A stretch of 64,000 nt of DNA from Solibacillus silvestris. Its GTDB lineage: Bacteria; Bacillota; Bacilli; Bacillales_A; Planococcaceae. The translations under genes and the position numbers were made by a program. The stretch is taken from assembly GCA_001586195.1 (NCBI GenBank), contig CP014609.1, positions 3,442,501-3,506,500 of the forward strand, read 5' to 3'. The notes under the pieces were generated by a model. It did not search any database. It had not been told where the DNA came from and saw only the letters and a program-made list of their open reading frames with translations. Below are positions 16,287-26,259 of this stretch, piece after piece (positions within the stretch are counted from its first letter, which is position 1; every line of letters starts with the position of its first letter).

Positions 16287-17375
16287 TTATACCGTCTTAT
16301 TGGCAGTCTCCTTAATCTGTTTGCGTTCTTCATAAATATTTTGAACGATTACTTTAATGACGCAGTACGTAGGGATCGCAATCAGAATTCCGATAAACCC
16401 GGCAATATTACCTGCTGCCAATACGATTGAAATGACGGTCAACGGGTGTATATCCAAAGATCGTCCCATAACATTTGGTGTGATTAAGTTACTTTCTACT
16501 TGCTGTGCAACAAGCGTAATAACACCAACCCAAATAACGGAAATCGGATCATAAATCAATGCTACAATCACTGCCGGTACAAGTGAAATCCACGGACCGA
16601 TAAATGGAATCATATTCATGAAAAATGCAAATAAAGCAAGTAATAATGAATATTCCAAACCAATGATTAAATAACCAATGTACATCATGATTGCGAGTAA
16701 AAAGCTTACCAATACTTGTCCTTGTACATAGCTTCTTAATACTTTATCAATGTCTTCTAATGTTTTTTTCACCCATGTACGGCGTTCCCCGGAAAATATA
16801 CCATAAATTTGAGGAGCGAATTTTTCATGGTCTTTCAACATAAAAATAAAGAAAAATGGAGCTAATACTAATGTTAATGTGACGGTTACCGCCCCACTTA
16901 AGAAAGAAACAAGATATTTACTACTTGTGACAGCAATGTCTTGTATCGAATTGGTTACAGATGCTATAAACTCTTCTACTTGCGGAGGTAACATCGGAAT
17001 ATTTTCCTTATTATCTAAAATAAAATCAGCTGCTTCTTCAATATCCTTCGCGATCGTCGGTGCATTTTCAACAAGTCTGTTTACTTGGTTTGCAATTGGA
17101 GTACCAACCAAAATTAAAAAGCTTGCGAATAAACCCGCTATTATAAGAACAATCGTTATTAAACTACCCCATCTCGGCATACCCCGTTTTTCCAATATAC
17201 GCTGCAATGGCTCTGAAATATAATAGAGCACCCCTCCGAGTAATAACGGTACAAGGATTGTTGTAAAAATAATGATAATCGGATTAAATATCGAATGAAT
17301 TTCAATAAAGTATTTAATAATTAATAATGTTAATAAAATACCTACGCCAACTTGGAACCACAGTTTTCTTGTCAT
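16287..17375 (-). CDS. AI-2E family transporter (PerM/UPF0118-like membrane protein)
   Basis: Polytopic membrane protein of 362 residues. Seen: an N-terminal pair of hydrophobic helices with the family start pattern (IIIIFTTILVPLLLGGVLYYISEP, about 34-57), a central soluble segment (105-150), and C-terminal helices containing the family hallmark MIPFIGPWISLVPAVIVAL near 255-273 and QQVESNLITPNVMG near 290-303, with the HPLTV motif shortly after. Related proteins were proposed as AI-2 exporters, and others act as Na+/H+ antiporters, so transport of something is likely but the substrate is open. ATG 17375 follows GAGAGTGAG. Monocistronic. Confidence 0.88.
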   Translation of the reverse strand: MTRKLWFQVGVGILLTLLIIKYFIEIHSIFNPIIIIFTTILVPLLLGGVLYYISEPLQRILEKRGMPRWGSLITIVLIIAGLFASFLILVGTPIANQVNRLVENAPTIAKDIEEAADFILDNKENIPMLPPQVEEFIASVTNSIQDIAVTSSKYLVSFLSGAVTVTLTLVLAPFFFIFMLKDHEKFAPQIYGIFSGERRTWVKKTLEDIDKVLRSYVQGQVLVSFLLAIMMYIGYLIIGLEYSLLLALFAFFMNMIPFIGPWISLVPAVIVALIYDPISVIWVGVITLVAQQVESNLITPNVMGRSLDIHPLTVISIVLAAGNIAGFIGILIAIPTYCVIKVIVQNIYEERKQIKETANKTV

Positions 17376-17477
17376 CGGCTCACTCTCTTTCCCAAACTTT
17401 CTTTTACTTTATATTTTTACTATAACTATGTACGTTTTAGCATGCCATAAAGGTTCATAAAATACAAAAAATAAAAA

Positions 17478-17516
17478 AGGTTTCTTCCGCAAAGGAGTCT
17501 TTGCGGAACAAACCTC
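17478..17516 (-). terminator. Intrinsic terminator after M3 oligoendopeptidase
   Basis: Stem AGGTTTCTTCCGCAAAG with its complement, loop of about 5 bases, followed on the minus strand by TTTTTTATTTTT. Confidence 0.9.
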
Positions 17517-17523
17517 TTAACTT

Positions 17524-19227
17524 TTATAGCTTTTTATCGTCAATTGAATTTAAATAGTCTTCGATTGTGCCTACAACCGACTCCACACAGCCTTCGTCAA
17601 ATGGCGAGATTAAGCCCGCTTCTTCAACAAGTTTTGTGAAAGCAAATGACCCGCCTAGACTGCATAAATGCAGATAGTCTTTCCAAGCACCATCAAAGTC
17701 TTCGCGTGAACGTTTCCAAAACTGGAATGCACAAATTTGCGCTAACGTGTAGTCAATATAATAGAATGGGCTTGAATAAATATGACCTTGTCGTTGCCAA
17801 AAAGCTCCGGATTCCAAGTAGTCATGTCCATCATAATCGCGATGCGGTAAATATTTCGCCTCGATTTCTTTCCATGCAGCATTGCGCTCTGCTGGTGTCA
17901 TTTGTGGATTTTCATACACGACATGCTGGAATTCATCTACTGCTACACCGTATGGTAAGAATAGTAACCCGCTGCTTAAATGCGAGAATTTATACTTATC
18001 TGTTTGGTGCTTGAAGAATAGCTCCATCCAAGGCCATGTAAAGAATTCCATACTCATAGAATGAATTTCTGCTGATTCATATGTCGGCCATAAGTATTCC
18101 GGAATTCCAATATTTCGGCTTGAATACACTTGGAATGCATGTCCTGCCTCATGTGTCAGTACATCAATATCTCCGGATGTGCCGTTAAAGTTCGAGAAGA
18201 TGTACGGTGATTCGTAGTCTTCGATAAACGTACAGTATCCGCCGCTTTCCTTACCTTTTTTCGCAACTAAATCCATCAGGTCATGCTCGATCATATAGTT
18301 GAAGAACTCGCCTGTTTCCTTAGATAGTTCTTCGTACATTTTTTTACCGTTATCGATAATCCATTGCGGGTCACCTTGAGGTACGGCATTTCCTGTTAAG
18401 AATGTTAAGCCTTCATCATAGAATTTAAAGTCTTCCACACCGATGCGTTCTGCTTGGCGCTCATACAGTTTTGTTGCAAGCGGTACGATACTTTCACGCA
18501 CTTGCTCGCGGAATTTGGCAACCATCTCTGCATTGTAGTCAACACGGTTCATATTGACATAGCCAAGTTCTACATAGTTTTTGAAGCCTAATTTTGTCGC
18601 AATTTCATGGCGAAGCTTCACTAAATCATCATAAATCTGATCGAACTTTTCTTTGTTTGAAGCATAGAAATCTGCACTCGCTTCACGTGCCGCTTTACGT
18701 ACTTCACGTTCTGTCGATTCTGCATATGGTCCCAGCTGTGCCAGCGTCAATGTTTTGCCGTCAAACTCAATCTGAGCAGAAGCAACTAGCTTGCTGTATT
18801 CAGAAGTTAATCTGTTTTCCTTTTGCATAAGCTCGATTACTGCAGGCGAGAAACCTTTTAATAAGTTTTCAGCTAATGCAAATAGTTGCGTACCCCATTT
18901 TTCTTCCAGTTGTGCACGGAATGGCGACTTCACGAGTTCCGTATAGTAATTAAATACAAGCTCATCTGCCATTGGACTTACTTCATCAAAATAGTCACGC
19001 TCTTTTTGGTAATATTCATCATTCGTATCGATTGATGCACGTACATAGACGATATTGGCCATTGTAGAAAATGTGTTGCGAATCGCATTTAATTTTTCGA
19101 TGACCTCGCTTTGTTCATCTACTGTAGTTGCAGCTTTAAACTCTTCTAATAATGCTGCTGTCTGTTCTTTCATTTGTTCTAGATCCGGACGTTTATAATC
19201 AAAGTCTTTAAATGTTACCAAACTCAT
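17524..19227 (-). CDS. M3 family oligoendopeptidase
   Basis: Cytoplasmic zinc metallopeptidase that cleaves oligopeptides (M3 clan, PepF-related but of the shorter M3_not_pepF type). Seen: 567 residues, helical throughout; zinc motif HEAGH with His359, Glu360, His363 and third ligand Glu387 in YESAEIHSMSMEFF. Family region CTFIEDYESPYIFSNFNGT precedes the active site, as usual. ATG 19227 is preceded by GGGGTGA. Monocistronic, with strong terminator. Likely recycles peptides from protein turnover or peptide uptake; exact specificity unknown. Confidence 0.93.
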   Translation of the reverse strand: MSLVTFKDFDYKRPDLEQMKEQTAALLEEFKAATTVDEQSEVIEKLNAIRNTFSTMANIVYVRASIDTNDEYYQKERDYFDEVSPMADELVFNYYTELVKSPFRAQLEEKWGTQLFALAENLLKGFSPAVIELMQKENRLTSEYSKLVASAQIEFDGKTLTLAQLGPYAESTEREVRKAAREASADFYASNKEKFDQIYDDLVKLRHEIATKLGFKNYVELGYVNMNRVDYNAEMVAKFREQVRESIVPLATKLYERQAERIGVEDFKFYDEGLTFLTGNAVPQGDPQWIIDNGKKMYEELSKETGEFFNYMIEHDLMDLVAKKGKESGGYCTFIEDYESPYIFSNFNGTSGDIDVLTHEAGHAFQVYSSRNIGIPEYLWPTYESAEIHSMSMEFFTWPWMELFFKHQTDKYKFSHLSSGLLFLPYGVAVDEFQHVVYENPQMTPAERNAAWKEIEAKYLPHRDYDGHDYLESGAFWQRQGHIYSSPFYYIDYTLAQICAFQFWKRSREDFDGAWKDYLHLCSLGGSFAFTKLVEEAGLISPFDEGCVESVVGTIEDYLNSIDDKKL

Positions 19228-19352
19228 TCACCCCATCTGTTCACTTCATTCGGAATTCGAAATTCCCTCTTTTATTATTTATGATTATGGCAAAAATTGC
19301 AATTATTTTCAGAATATTTATCCAGCTTTATTTTAGGTTAATAGACATAAAA

Positions 19353-19385
19353 ATAAGCAGCCGAGAAAAGGTCTCGGCTGCTTAT
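19353..19385 (-). terminator. Intrinsic terminator after chemoreceptor
   Basis: Perfect 14-bp stem ATAAGCAGCCGAGA / TCTCGGCTGCTTAT with a 5-base loop, then TTTTTATG on the minus strand. Confidence 0.92.
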
Positions 19386-19393
19386 TCCGGTTT

Positions 19394-21142
19394 TTATACC
19401 TTGAACTTATTCATTTCCAATACGACTTGTTGTGAATGGCTATCCAATTCTTCAACCGCTTTTGTTAGATCATCGACTACGAGAGTTTGTTCATCTGAAG
19501 CAAGTGCCAAATGTTTGGCGTAGTCTGATGTATCATTTACTAAGCGACTCATCTCCTCAGTTGAAGCTAGAATTTGCTCTGCACCAGCAGACATTTGCTC
19601 GACAACTGCTGAATCGTCCTGAATTCGGTTGTTGACATTCAATACGGAATTCAAAATTTGGTTTAAACGCTGACCAATTTCACCTACCGCCATCGTTCCT
19701 TCTTTAACATCTGTAGTTGTCAGATCAATCTCAACTAGTAAACGATCCGTTATATGCGAGAAGTTTTGCAGATGATCTGAAATCTCCTCCGCTGATGATC
19801 TGGACATTTCCGCCAGTTTCTTTACTTCATCTGCTACAACGGCAAAACCTTTTCCGGCTTCCCCGGCACGCGCCGCTTCAATTGCAGCGTTAAGCGCAAG
19901 TAAATTCGTCTGATCCGAAATATTCGTAATGACGGTCACCATTTCTTTAATCGAATGGAAGTTTTGCCCCATTTCCCTCACTAGCTTAGCCGTATTTTCT
20001 ACCGATTTTTCTACCCCTTGAATCTGGTCAACTACCTTTCCGGAACTTTGTGCGCCATCTTCAACAAGGCTCGTCATATCGGAAGAAACTTCAGCAATCT
20101 CATTAAATGTATCGGCCAGTTTCTGAATGCCGATTGCCATTTCATTCATCGCAGCATTTACTTCATTATTGCTTACTTGCTGTAATGTCCCGCTGTGTGA
20201 AATCGTGGCGATATTTTCTACCATTTTTTCATTTGATGTGTTCACACGTTCTGTAGATGTTTCAATTAAATCGACTACTTCTCCCAGCCCATCTGTACGT
20301 TCCTTTAATACTTGGAATGTTGCAGATAACTCGACTAGTGAACTTTGGAAATTTTTAGCGAACGCTGTAACTTCATTATTCGTTTTAAAACTCAGCTTGT
20401 CCAACGTAGCCTGTGATTCAACAATATCACCTGAAGCTAGATTTTCTGCTGCCTTATTTAATGTTTGTAGTGGGGATAATGCCCGACGGATATAGGTATA
20501 AATCCCAATTAAAGCTACGATAAATATAATAATGAAAATGAGCGCTATAAGTGGGACAATCTCTTTTGCTACATTCTCTGTTAAAGAACTGATATACGAA
20601 GCATCGATATCAACACCTAAATAGGCAATCGTTTCTCCTGCATCATTTTTAATTGGAACAATGCCGGTAATATATTCACCGAAATCACTGCTTAAAAGGT
20701 CTGATGCAAATTGGCCGTCTTCGATAACGCGCTCAATATGCTCGTATTTTGTAGAACCTGATGGGTCACCCAGTTTCCCGGCGTTTTCAGTATCATCTGC
20801 CGACATGCCATCAACTAAAAAGGAAATCTCCCCATTTTCTTCTGGTACAAAATAGGTGTAGGCATACATGACACCATTGTATTCACGTAATTCATTTAAC
20901 TGTTCACGTAATTCCCAATATGTTGCATTTTCACTTGGTTTTTCAATAAGCTGCTCATACTTTTGTACATCTATGTATTTTACGATATTGCTAGCTACTT
21001 CAATCGTACGTTCTTTTACGGATGATTGAACTGAACGCGCTGAGTTATATTGAAGCATAATGACGGTTAATAGCAAAATAACGGCGAAAATACTGCCGAT
21101 CATCAGTATTATTCTACTACCTAATTTGTCCATTCTTTTCAT
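19394..21142 (-). CDS. Methyl-accepting chemotaxis protein
   Basis: Transmembrane chemoreceptor of 582 residues that passes ligand signals to CheA/CheW. Seen: TM1 at about 10-31, an extracellular sensing region (32-194) that looks Cache-like ([20 protein letters not shown]), TM2 at 196-216, HAMP at 217-270, then a long coiled coil with the conserved signalling hairpin [19 protein letters not shown] at 410-428. No C-terminal NWETF-type CheR tether. ATG 21142 follows AGGAGA; the codon at 21133 is an alternative. Monocistronic. Ligand unknown; a second, partial receptor lies at the right edge of the window. Confidence 0.93.
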   Translation of the reverse strand: MKRMDKLGSRIILMIGSIFAVILLLTVIMLQYNSARSVQSSVKERTIEVASNIVKYIDVQKYEQLIEKPSENATYWELREQLNELREYNGVMYAYTYFVPEENGEISFLVDGMSADDTENAGKLGDPSGSTKYEHIERVIEDGQFASDLLSSDFGEYITGIVPIKNDAGETIAYLGVDIDASYISSLTENVAKEIVPLIALIFIIIFIVALIGIYTYIRRALSPLQTLNKAAENLASGDIVESQATLDKLSFKTNNEVTAFAKNFQSSLVELSATFQVLKERTDGLGEVVDLIETSTERVNTSNEKMVENIATISHSGTLQQVSNNEVNAAMNEMAIGIQKLADTFNEIAEVSSDMTSLVEDGAQSSGKVVDQIQGVEKSVENTAKLVREMGQNFHSIKEMVTVITNISDQTNLLALNAAIEAARAGEAGKGFAVVADEVKKLAEMSRSSAEEISDHLQNFSHITDRLLVEIDLTTTDVKEGTMAVGEIGQRLNQILNSVLNVNNRIQDDSAVVEQMSAGAEQILASTEEMSRLVNDTSDYAKHLALASDEQTLVVDDLTKAVEELDSHSQQVVLEMNKFKV

Positions 21143-21310
21143 AGCCTATTCTATCTCCTAGTATAATATTTAATTGTTTAATTTATTTTGAATTAAAGAT
21201 TATTTAAATGCAACTTCTTTTCGTGAATCCTTTATATTATTAATGAATAATAAGTAAATAGAACTACCCATTTCCCGTTAGTTTCCAAAAGTAAATGAAG
21301 ACAGAAAAAA

Positions 21311-21335
21311 AGCCCAAAGAATCATCTTTGGACTT
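21311..21335 (-). terminator. Intrinsic terminator after YebC-family gene
   Basis: Stem AAGCCCAAAG / CTTTGGACTT, loop AATCAT region, then TTTTTTTCTG on the minus strand. Confidence 0.85.
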
Positions 21336-21341
21336 AGATTT

Positions 21342-22061
21342 TTATTCGCCTAAATCAGCATTGTGGTAAACGCGTTGCACGTCTTCCAAATCTTCCAATG
21401 CATCAATCATTTTTTCAAACTTCACTAAATCATCACCAGTTAAAGCCACATCCGTCATTGGCAGCATCGTTAACTCTGCTACAGTAAAGTCTTCGATGCC
21501 CGCTCCTTTAAATGCTTCTTGCGTTGCATGGAACTGTTCCGGCTCAACATATACGATAATTGTGCCTTCTTCATCCATAATGTCACGCATATCTAAATCA
21601 GCTTCCATTAAAATTTCAAGAATTTCATCTTCTGATTTACCTTCAATTCCGAATACAGCTGTATTTTGGAACATATGCGCCGCTGAACCAGATACGCCCA
21701 TATTACCGCCATTTTTACCGAATGCTGCACGTACTTCAGAAGCTGTACGGTTTACGTTGTTTGTTAATGCATCAACGATTACCATTGTACCTGCTACCCC
21801 AAAACCTTCGTAGCGTAATTCATCAAATTGCTCATCTCCGCCACCTTTTGCTTTGTCGATTGCTTTTTCAATAATATGTTTTGGTACAGAATACGTTTTT
21901 GCACGTTCCAAAACCGTTTTCAGTGCACGGTTTGATTCCGGATTTGGTTCACCTGATTTTGCTGCTACATAAATTTCACGACCGAATTTAGCATAAATAC
22001 GACTATTTGCTGCGTCTTTCCCAGCCTTTTTATCTTTAATGTTATTCCATTTACGACCCAT
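21342..22061 (-). CDS. yeeI: YebC/PmpR family regulator or translation factor (YeeI-like)
   Basis: YebC-family DNA/ribosome-associated protein of 239 residues. Seen: N-terminus [20 protein letters not shown], the diagnostic start of the YeeI branch; the glycine motif KAKGGG near 73-78; RYEGFG near 86-91; and [18 protein letters not shown] near 118-135. I start at ATG 22061 rather than GTG 22070 because the family begins at MGRKW and GAGAGTG is correctly spaced. Members were described as transcription regulators, and YebC-class proteins also relieve ribosome stalling at polyproline; which applies here is not visible. Monocistronic. Confidence 0.92.
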   Translation of the reverse strand: MGRKWNNIKDKKAGKDAANSRIYAKFGREIYVAAKSGEPNPESNRALKTVLERAKTYSVPKHIIEKAIDKAKGGGDEQFDELRYEGFGVAGTMVIVDALTNNVNRTASEVRAAFGKNGGNMGVSGSAAHMFQNTAVFGIEGKSEDEILEILMEADLDMRDIMDEEGTIIVYVEPEQFHATQEAFKGAGIEDFTVAELTMLPMTDVALTGDDLVKFEKMIDALEDLEDVQRVYHNADLGE

Positions 22062-22181
22062 TTTATTCACTCTCTTTCATACTCTATTAGTAACGTTATT
22101 TAAAAACGAAAAAATATATTTAACTTATTTATTATACATAAACTTGAAATAATTTTAAATTACTCTGCATAAAAAAATTAA

Positions 22182-22215
22182 AAACCTATAGCACCATTTG
22201 GCATGCTATAGGTTT
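22182..22215 (-). terminator. Intrinsic terminator after zinc peptidase
   Basis: Perfect 12-bp stem AAACCTATAGCA / TGCTATAGGTTT with a 10-base loop, then TTAATTTTTTT on the minus strand. Confidence 0.9.
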
Positions 22216-22218
22216 CGT

Positions 22219-23082
22219 TTATAATTTTGATGCCTCTAAGCTAAATGTATCGCCGCCTTGAAGTGTCCCGGCATTATATCCTTTTTTGAACCAGCGCATC
22301 CGTTGCTCGCTTGTACCATGTGTAAAGCTTTCCGGTACGACATATCCTTGCGCTTCCATCTGTAGTGTATCATCGCCAATGGCATTTGCTGCCGTTAATG
22401 CCTCCTCAAAATCGCCTTCTTCCAAATAGCCCTTGTCTTGGACATGATGTGCCCATACACCCGAGTAATAGTCAGCCTGAAGTTCCAAACGTTTCACTGC
22501 TTCATTGTACTTGGCTTGTGATACTTTTCCGTTTAACGCATGTACCTGTTCGGATGTGCCCAATAATGTTTGGACATGGTGCCCGACTTCATGCGCGACT
22601 ACATAAGCCATCGCAAAATCACCCGGTGCATCAAACCGGTTTTTTAATTCTTTATAAAAACTTAAATCAATATACAGCTTATAATCTGCCGGACAATAAA
22701 ATGGCCCGACCGCAGCACTTTGCATTCCGCATCCGGAGCTTACACTATCCGTAAACAATACGAGCGTCGGATTTTTGTAAGTTAATCCATTGTCAGCAAA
22801 CAATTGTTGCCATATATCCTCTGTATCCGCAAGTACTACCGAAACGAACTCCGCCAGTTCCTCTTCTTCAGCGGTCGGTTCATAGTTTTCAGAAGTTGCA
22901 CCGTTTTGCGTAATGCTCTTTGATACTTCCGAAACAACATCCCCTGCATCTCCGCCATTGAGCAATGTGAAAATAATGGCAATAATTATCCCGACGCCGC
23001 CAAGACCTCCACCGATTTTCCCGGCACTCATCCCACGGCGGTCCTCCACATTACTGCTTTTCCGTCTTCCTTTTACATCCAT
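22219..23082 (-). CDS. Neutral zinc metallopeptidase (YpfJ/Zn_peptidase PF04228 family)
   Basis: Membrane-anchored zinc peptidase of 287 residues. Seen: a short cytoplasmic N-terminus with the family motif NVEDRRG, one transmembrane helix at about 23-42, a linker, then the catalytic domain with CGMQSAAVGPFYCPAD and the zinc motif HEVGHH at 164-169; a distal ELQADYYSGVWAHH supplies the third ligand. ATG 23082 is chosen because GGAGGGG at 23089-23095 is 6 bases upstream; the GTG at 23097 would swallow that RBS. The catalytic domain faces outside. Physiological substrate unknown. Monocistronic. Confidence 0.9.
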   Translation of the reverse strand: MDVKGRRKSSNVEDRRGMSAGKIGGGLGGVGIIIAIIFTLLNGGDAGDVVSEVSKSITQNGATSENYEPTAEEEELAEFVSVVLADTEDIWQQLFADNGLTYKNPTLVLFTDSVSSGCGMQSAAVGPFYCPADYKLYIDLSFYKELKNRFDAPGDFAMAYVVAHEVGHHVQTLLGTSEQVHALNGKVSQAKYNEAVKRLELQADYYSGVWAHHVQDKGYLEEGDFEEALTAANAIGDDTLQMEAQGYVVPESFTHGTSEQRMRWFKKGYNAGTLQGGDTFSLEASKL

Positions 23083-23174
23083 AGTGTTCCCCTCCACCTA
23101 AAACAGGCATTCTTTGCCCTATAATTACCCTATTTACGATTTCATATAACTTCTAATTTTAATTTGTAAAACAA

Positions 23175-23213
23175 AAGAAATCGAAGTAGTTTTCAATTCC
23201 ACTTCGATTTCTT
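23175..23213 (-). terminator. Intrinsic terminator after the yfkJ-like gene
   Basis: Stem AAGAAATCGAAGT / ACTTCGATTTCTT (13 bp) with a 13-base loop, followed on the minus strand by TTGTTTTAC. Ends the four-gene run 26158-23246. Confidence 0.85.
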
Positions 23214-23245
23214 TCTAAACTTCGCCTAATACAAAAATAACTACC

Positions 23246-23704
23246 TTATAAATCGGCTTCGATCTTTTTCAGCAATGCCTCGCAGCCTTCTACACATAGA
23301 TCGTACGTTTCCTGGAAATCCCCTGTATACCATGGATCCGGAACATCTTTTTTATGTGTCGTCAAATCAAGGAAGCGGAACACTTTTGCATCAGCTTCAG
23401 CACGCAGCATTTCGATTGTATTTTTCACGTTGCTTTCATCCATACATACAATATAGTCAAAGCTGTCTAAATCGGAAGTGCATAACTGTCTTGCAAGCAT
23501 ACCGGTTGTCATAATTCCGTATTCCTGTAATTTTGCCGTCGTTCCTTTATGTGGCGGTTCTCCAATATGGTAATTGCTCGTGCCGGCTGAGTCGACTGTA
23601 ATTTTATCCGTCAAACCACGTTTAGCGATTAAATCACGCATAACAGCTTCCGCCATCGGAGAACGGCAAATATTGCCCAAACATACGAATAGTACTTGCT
23701 TCAT
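23246..23704 (-). CDS. yfkJ: Low-molecular-weight protein tyrosine phosphatase (YfkJ-like)
   Basis: Cytoplasmic phosphatase of 152 residues that hydrolyses phosphotyrosine (and possibly phosphoarginine) on proteins. Seen: active-site P-loop CLGNICRS with nucleophile Cys8 and Arg14 right after the N-terminus, and the acid/base DPW motif (VPDPWYTG) near residue 120, both in place. Start at ATG 23704 rather than TTG 23725 because LMW phosphatases begin a few residues before the P-loop and GGGGTGG is upstream. Last gene of a minus-strand run, 54 bases after the plsC-like gene. Confidence 0.92.
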   Translation of the reverse strand: MKQVLFVCLGNICRSPMAEAVMRDLIAKRGLTDKITVDSAGTSNYHIGEPPHKGTTAKLQEYGIMTTGMLARQLCTSDLDSFDYIVCMDESNVKNTIEMLRAEADAKVFRFLDLTTHKKDVPDPWYTGDFQETYDLCVEGCEALLKKIEADL

Positions 23705-23758
23705 CTCTTTTCCACCCCTAATCAAAGAAGCCGCACGAAAGATTCTGCGCAGCTCCTG

Positions 23759-24361
23759 TTATTTTACTTCCGGGTGCATTTCCTTCAAATGTGCTGTCAA
23801 TCGGTTCAGCTCATCTTCCAAAAATTGAACAGATTGTTCACGGCCTTCTTTTCCTGCCCCAACTGTAAATGGCTTCCCGTAAATTAAATAGCCTTTTTGG
23901 CGTTTGAATACACCTTTTGCATTTTTCGGACCGATATATGCAGCCGGCAAGATTTCAGTCTTCGCCAACTGGGCAATTGTCACTGCGCCGGCTTTTAGTT
24001 CCGAGTTTTCCGAACTTCTCGTTCCACTCGGGAAGATTCCGACTACTTTTCCTTCTTTAATAAGCTGTCGCGGGATTTTAATAACACTTGGTCCCGGATT
24101 ATCGCGATCTACCGGGAATGCGTTCAATCTCGTAATGAGCCAACCTAATCCTTTGACATCAAATAATTGTTTCTTAGCCATAAAATGTACTTCTTTAGGC
24201 AGCATAGATATTCCTAGATTCAAAATATCGATATAGCCATTATGTGTACAGGCAACGACAAAGCCGCCTTCTTTCGGTATATTTTCTTTCCCGTATACCT
24301 TAGCCTTTGACCCGTTAACCCCTAAAATTCCATACACAACTCTTGCAATAAATTTATACAC
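23759..24361 (-). CDS. plsC: 1-acyl-sn-glycerol-3-phosphate acyltransferase (PlsC family)
   Basis: Membrane-associated acyltransferase that makes phosphatidic acid for phospholipid synthesis. Seen: acyltransferase motif I HNGYID (H40-x4-D45), motif III FPSGTRS at 110-116, and motif IV region ILPAAYIG near 137-144; 200 residues, normal length. The usual HxSxxD serine is replaced by glycine (HNGYID), which retains the His-Asp pair. The start is GTG at 24361, with AGGTAGGA upstream; the nearby ATG at 24368 is out of frame and closed by a stop. Part of the rlmA-SDR-plsC-yfkJ run. Confidence 0.9.
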   Translation of the reverse strand: MYKFIARVVYGILGVNGSKAKVYGKENIPKEGGFVVACTHNGYIDILNLGISMLPKEVHFMAKKQLFDVKGLGWLITRLNAFPVDRDNPGPSVIKIPRQLIKEGKVVGIFPSGTRSSENSELKAGAVTIAQLAKTEILPAAYIGPKNAKGVFKRQKGYLIYGKPFTVGAGKEGREQSVQFLEDELNRLTAHLKEMHPEVK

Positions 24362-24427
24362 GTTTCATTCCTACCTTATCGTTAATCTCACTTTATTTTA
24401 ATTGAAAGTAATACCATCATTCAATCA

Positions 24428-25315
24428 CTACTGTTTTGCCGTCGTTCCCGCAATTTGCTCGATTAATGGAGACAGCCAATCCTCAAGCTGACTAAACGAA
24501 AATCCTAATTGCTCCGCCTTGTCATTTTTCATATACCATGTTGCAGGTATGGCATATGGTGAACGGATTTCCTCTGTCCCAAGTAATGCTATTTTAGCGC
24601 GCTCCCCTGTCTTTTCTTCAATAAGAGAAATAAGGTCTTTTAACGAAATAACCCCATTTGCTATCGCATTAATTGGACCTTCCACATCTTCATTACCTGC
24701 CCACTGTAAAAATCGAGCGGCTTCTGTTGCCTGAATGAAGGACATTTCCGCATCCATGTTTAAAAATCCAATCGGTTCCTTATTAATAATGCGCTCAATA
24801 TGGAAATGCAAACGGCGCGTATAATCATCTTCTCCCATGACAATCGGGAAACGGACCGCGACTACAGGGAACTCCGCATATTTATAAAATACCGCCTCTG
24901 CCAGACGTTTGCCTTCACCATACGTAAATTCATGTGTGTCTCCCATGATGATGCCATATGAAGTCGGATCAAAATCTTCTTCCGAATGCGGCTTTCCATC
25001 AGCCTCATATACAGCTAATGTAGAGGTGAAGACGAGCTTGCCGATTTTACCATTGAACAGATCGCATAGCTGTTTTGCCTCATTTGGCGAATAGCAAATA
25101 TTATCATATACAATATCAAATATACGATTTTCCAATGCCTTCCCAAAAGCCTCCGTATCTTTACGATCCACTTTAATATGCTCCACTGCATCGCCAAAGG
25201 GATTTTCCGACATACCGCGTGTGACAATTGTTACTTCATGCTTTTGCTCCAATAAAAGCTCCACTAATTTACGGCCAAAAAATCGTGTCCCGCCTAATAC
25301 TAAGATTTTCTTCAT
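24428..25315 (-). CDS. NAD(P)-dependent epimerase/dehydratase (extended SDR family)
   Basis: Cytoplasmic Rossmann-fold protein of 295 residues. Seen: nucleotide-binding motif GGTRFFGRKLVE at 8-19, an acidic stretch at the second strand end, and a mid-region TSTLAVYEADGK where extended SDRs carry the catalytic Ser; the usual YxxxK appears as YGEGK in FTYGEGKRLAEAVFYKY near 133-150. The start codon overlaps nothing but lies 7 bases after the rlmA-like stop, indicating one transcript. Substrate cannot be read: family members act on nucleotide sugars, flavonoids or mRNA-like ligands. Confidence 0.85.
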   Translation of the reverse strand: MKKILVLGGTRFFGRKLVELLLEQKHEVTIVTRGMSENPFGDAVEHIKVDRKDTEAFGKALENRIFDIVYDNICYSPNEAKQLCDLFNGKIGKLVFTSTLAVYEADGKPHSEEDFDPTSYGIIMGDTHEFTYGEGKRLAEAVFYKYAEFPVVAVRFPIVMGEDDYTRRLHFHIERIINKEPIGFLNMDAEMSFIQATEAARFLQWAGNEDVEGPINAIANGVISLKDLISLIEEKTGERAKIALLGTEEIRSPYAIPATWYMKNDKAEQLGFSFSQLEDWLSPLIEQIAGTTAKQ

Positions 25316-25321
25316 ATACGA

Positions 25322-26158
25322 TCACTCCATTCCAATTAATAAATCTAAATCAATTGTAATTTCCTGTAATTGAATACTTTCTTTATCGTTAATATGCCAG
25401 CCCATCGGTGTCATTTCAAGCAGGTTTTGTACTAAATGTGCTTCAAGTGGTACTGTATAGGTAATTCTTTTTACTTCTGCATTTGCAAAACTTGCTTTAA
25501 AACGCTCAACTGTTTCGGCATTTGTATAGCTTTCCTTTTCCGAATTTGCAAACGCCTGTTTACGCAGTTCTTTTAAGTAATTTTCCTGTGGCACAACTTT
25601 AATTACTTTACCGCCCCGTTTTAATAGCCGTTTAAATTCATCGTAATTTGCAGGTGACAAAATATTTAAAATCGCATCAAAAGATTGCTCGTTGAATGGA
25701 CTATTGGCTAAATCACCTACACACCATAGCTGTTCAGGATTATACTTTGCCGCTGCGATTATTCCTTCTTTAGAAATATCAATTCCTACACCAACAGGGC
25801 GATCAAGCTGTTCGCAAATACGATGTAAATGAGAACCTTCACCACAACCTGTATCTAAAATTACCGGCTGTTCTACTGTGATTTCCCGGGCAATGGCGGC
25901 TTGTAACCGATCATAGATTCCTGCTTGAATGACAGTATGGCGAGACTCGAATAATTCTTTTCCATACATTGATTGGATAGGTCGATTTAACATATAAACA
26001 TAGCCTTGTTTTGCCACATCAAATGTATGATTCGATAGACAGCTCATTTTTCCTTCATTGCTTATCTCTATTCCCTGTTGGCATATAGGACAAGCAAAAA
26101 GTTGGCTATTGAATTGAAATTGCTGAATACTTAACGCTCGTTTTGATAATAGACCCAT
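25322..26158 (-). CDS. rlmA: 23S rRNA (guanine-N1)-methyltransferase-like protein (RlmA family)
   Basis: SAM-dependent methyltransferase of 278 residues expected to modify G745/G748-type positions in 23S rRNA. Seen: an N-terminal zinc ribbon FACPICQQGI...MSCLSNHTFD (Cys22, Cys25, Cys38, His42 approximately), the RlmA-type GYVYML segment, then SAM motif I VILDTGCGEGSH near 103-114 and ILSPANYDEFKRLLKRGG near 166-183. RBS AAGGAGG precedes ATG 26158. First gene of the run that continues with SDR, plsC and yfkJ. In relatives loss or presence changes macrolide/tylosin response; the exact base is inference. Confidence 0.87.
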   Translation of the reverse strand: MGLLSKRALSIQQFQFNSQLFACPICQQGIEISNEGKMSCLSNHTFDVAKQGYVYMLNRPIQSMYGKELFESRHTVIQAGIYDRLQAAIAREITVEQPVILDTGCGEGSHLHRICEQLDRPVGVGIDISKEGIIAAAKYNPEQLWCVGDLANSPFNEQSFDAILNILSPANYDEFKRLLKRGGKVIKVVPQENYLKELRKQAFANSEKESYTNAETVERFKASFANAEVKRITYTVPLEAHLVQNLLEMTPMGWHINDKESIQLQEITIDLDLLIGME

Positions 26159-26213
26159 TATGGATCCTCCTTCATATGTGTTCGCTAGTATCGTACCATA
26201 AACTCATTCAAAT

Positions 26214-26242
26214 AAAAAAAGGAAATAGTGGTCACTACTCCC
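26214..26242 (-). terminator. Intrinsic terminator after polysaccharide deacetylase
   Basis: Stem GGAAATAGTG / CACTACTCCC using G-U pairs, followed on the minus strand by TTTTTTTATTTG. Confidence 0.8.
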
Positions 26243-26259
26243 TTCAAATACTTTTCAAT

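Noticed and set aside
22062-22070. GTG start for the YebC-family gene
   Set aside because: The family starts at MGRKW and the RBS spacing favours ATG 22061.
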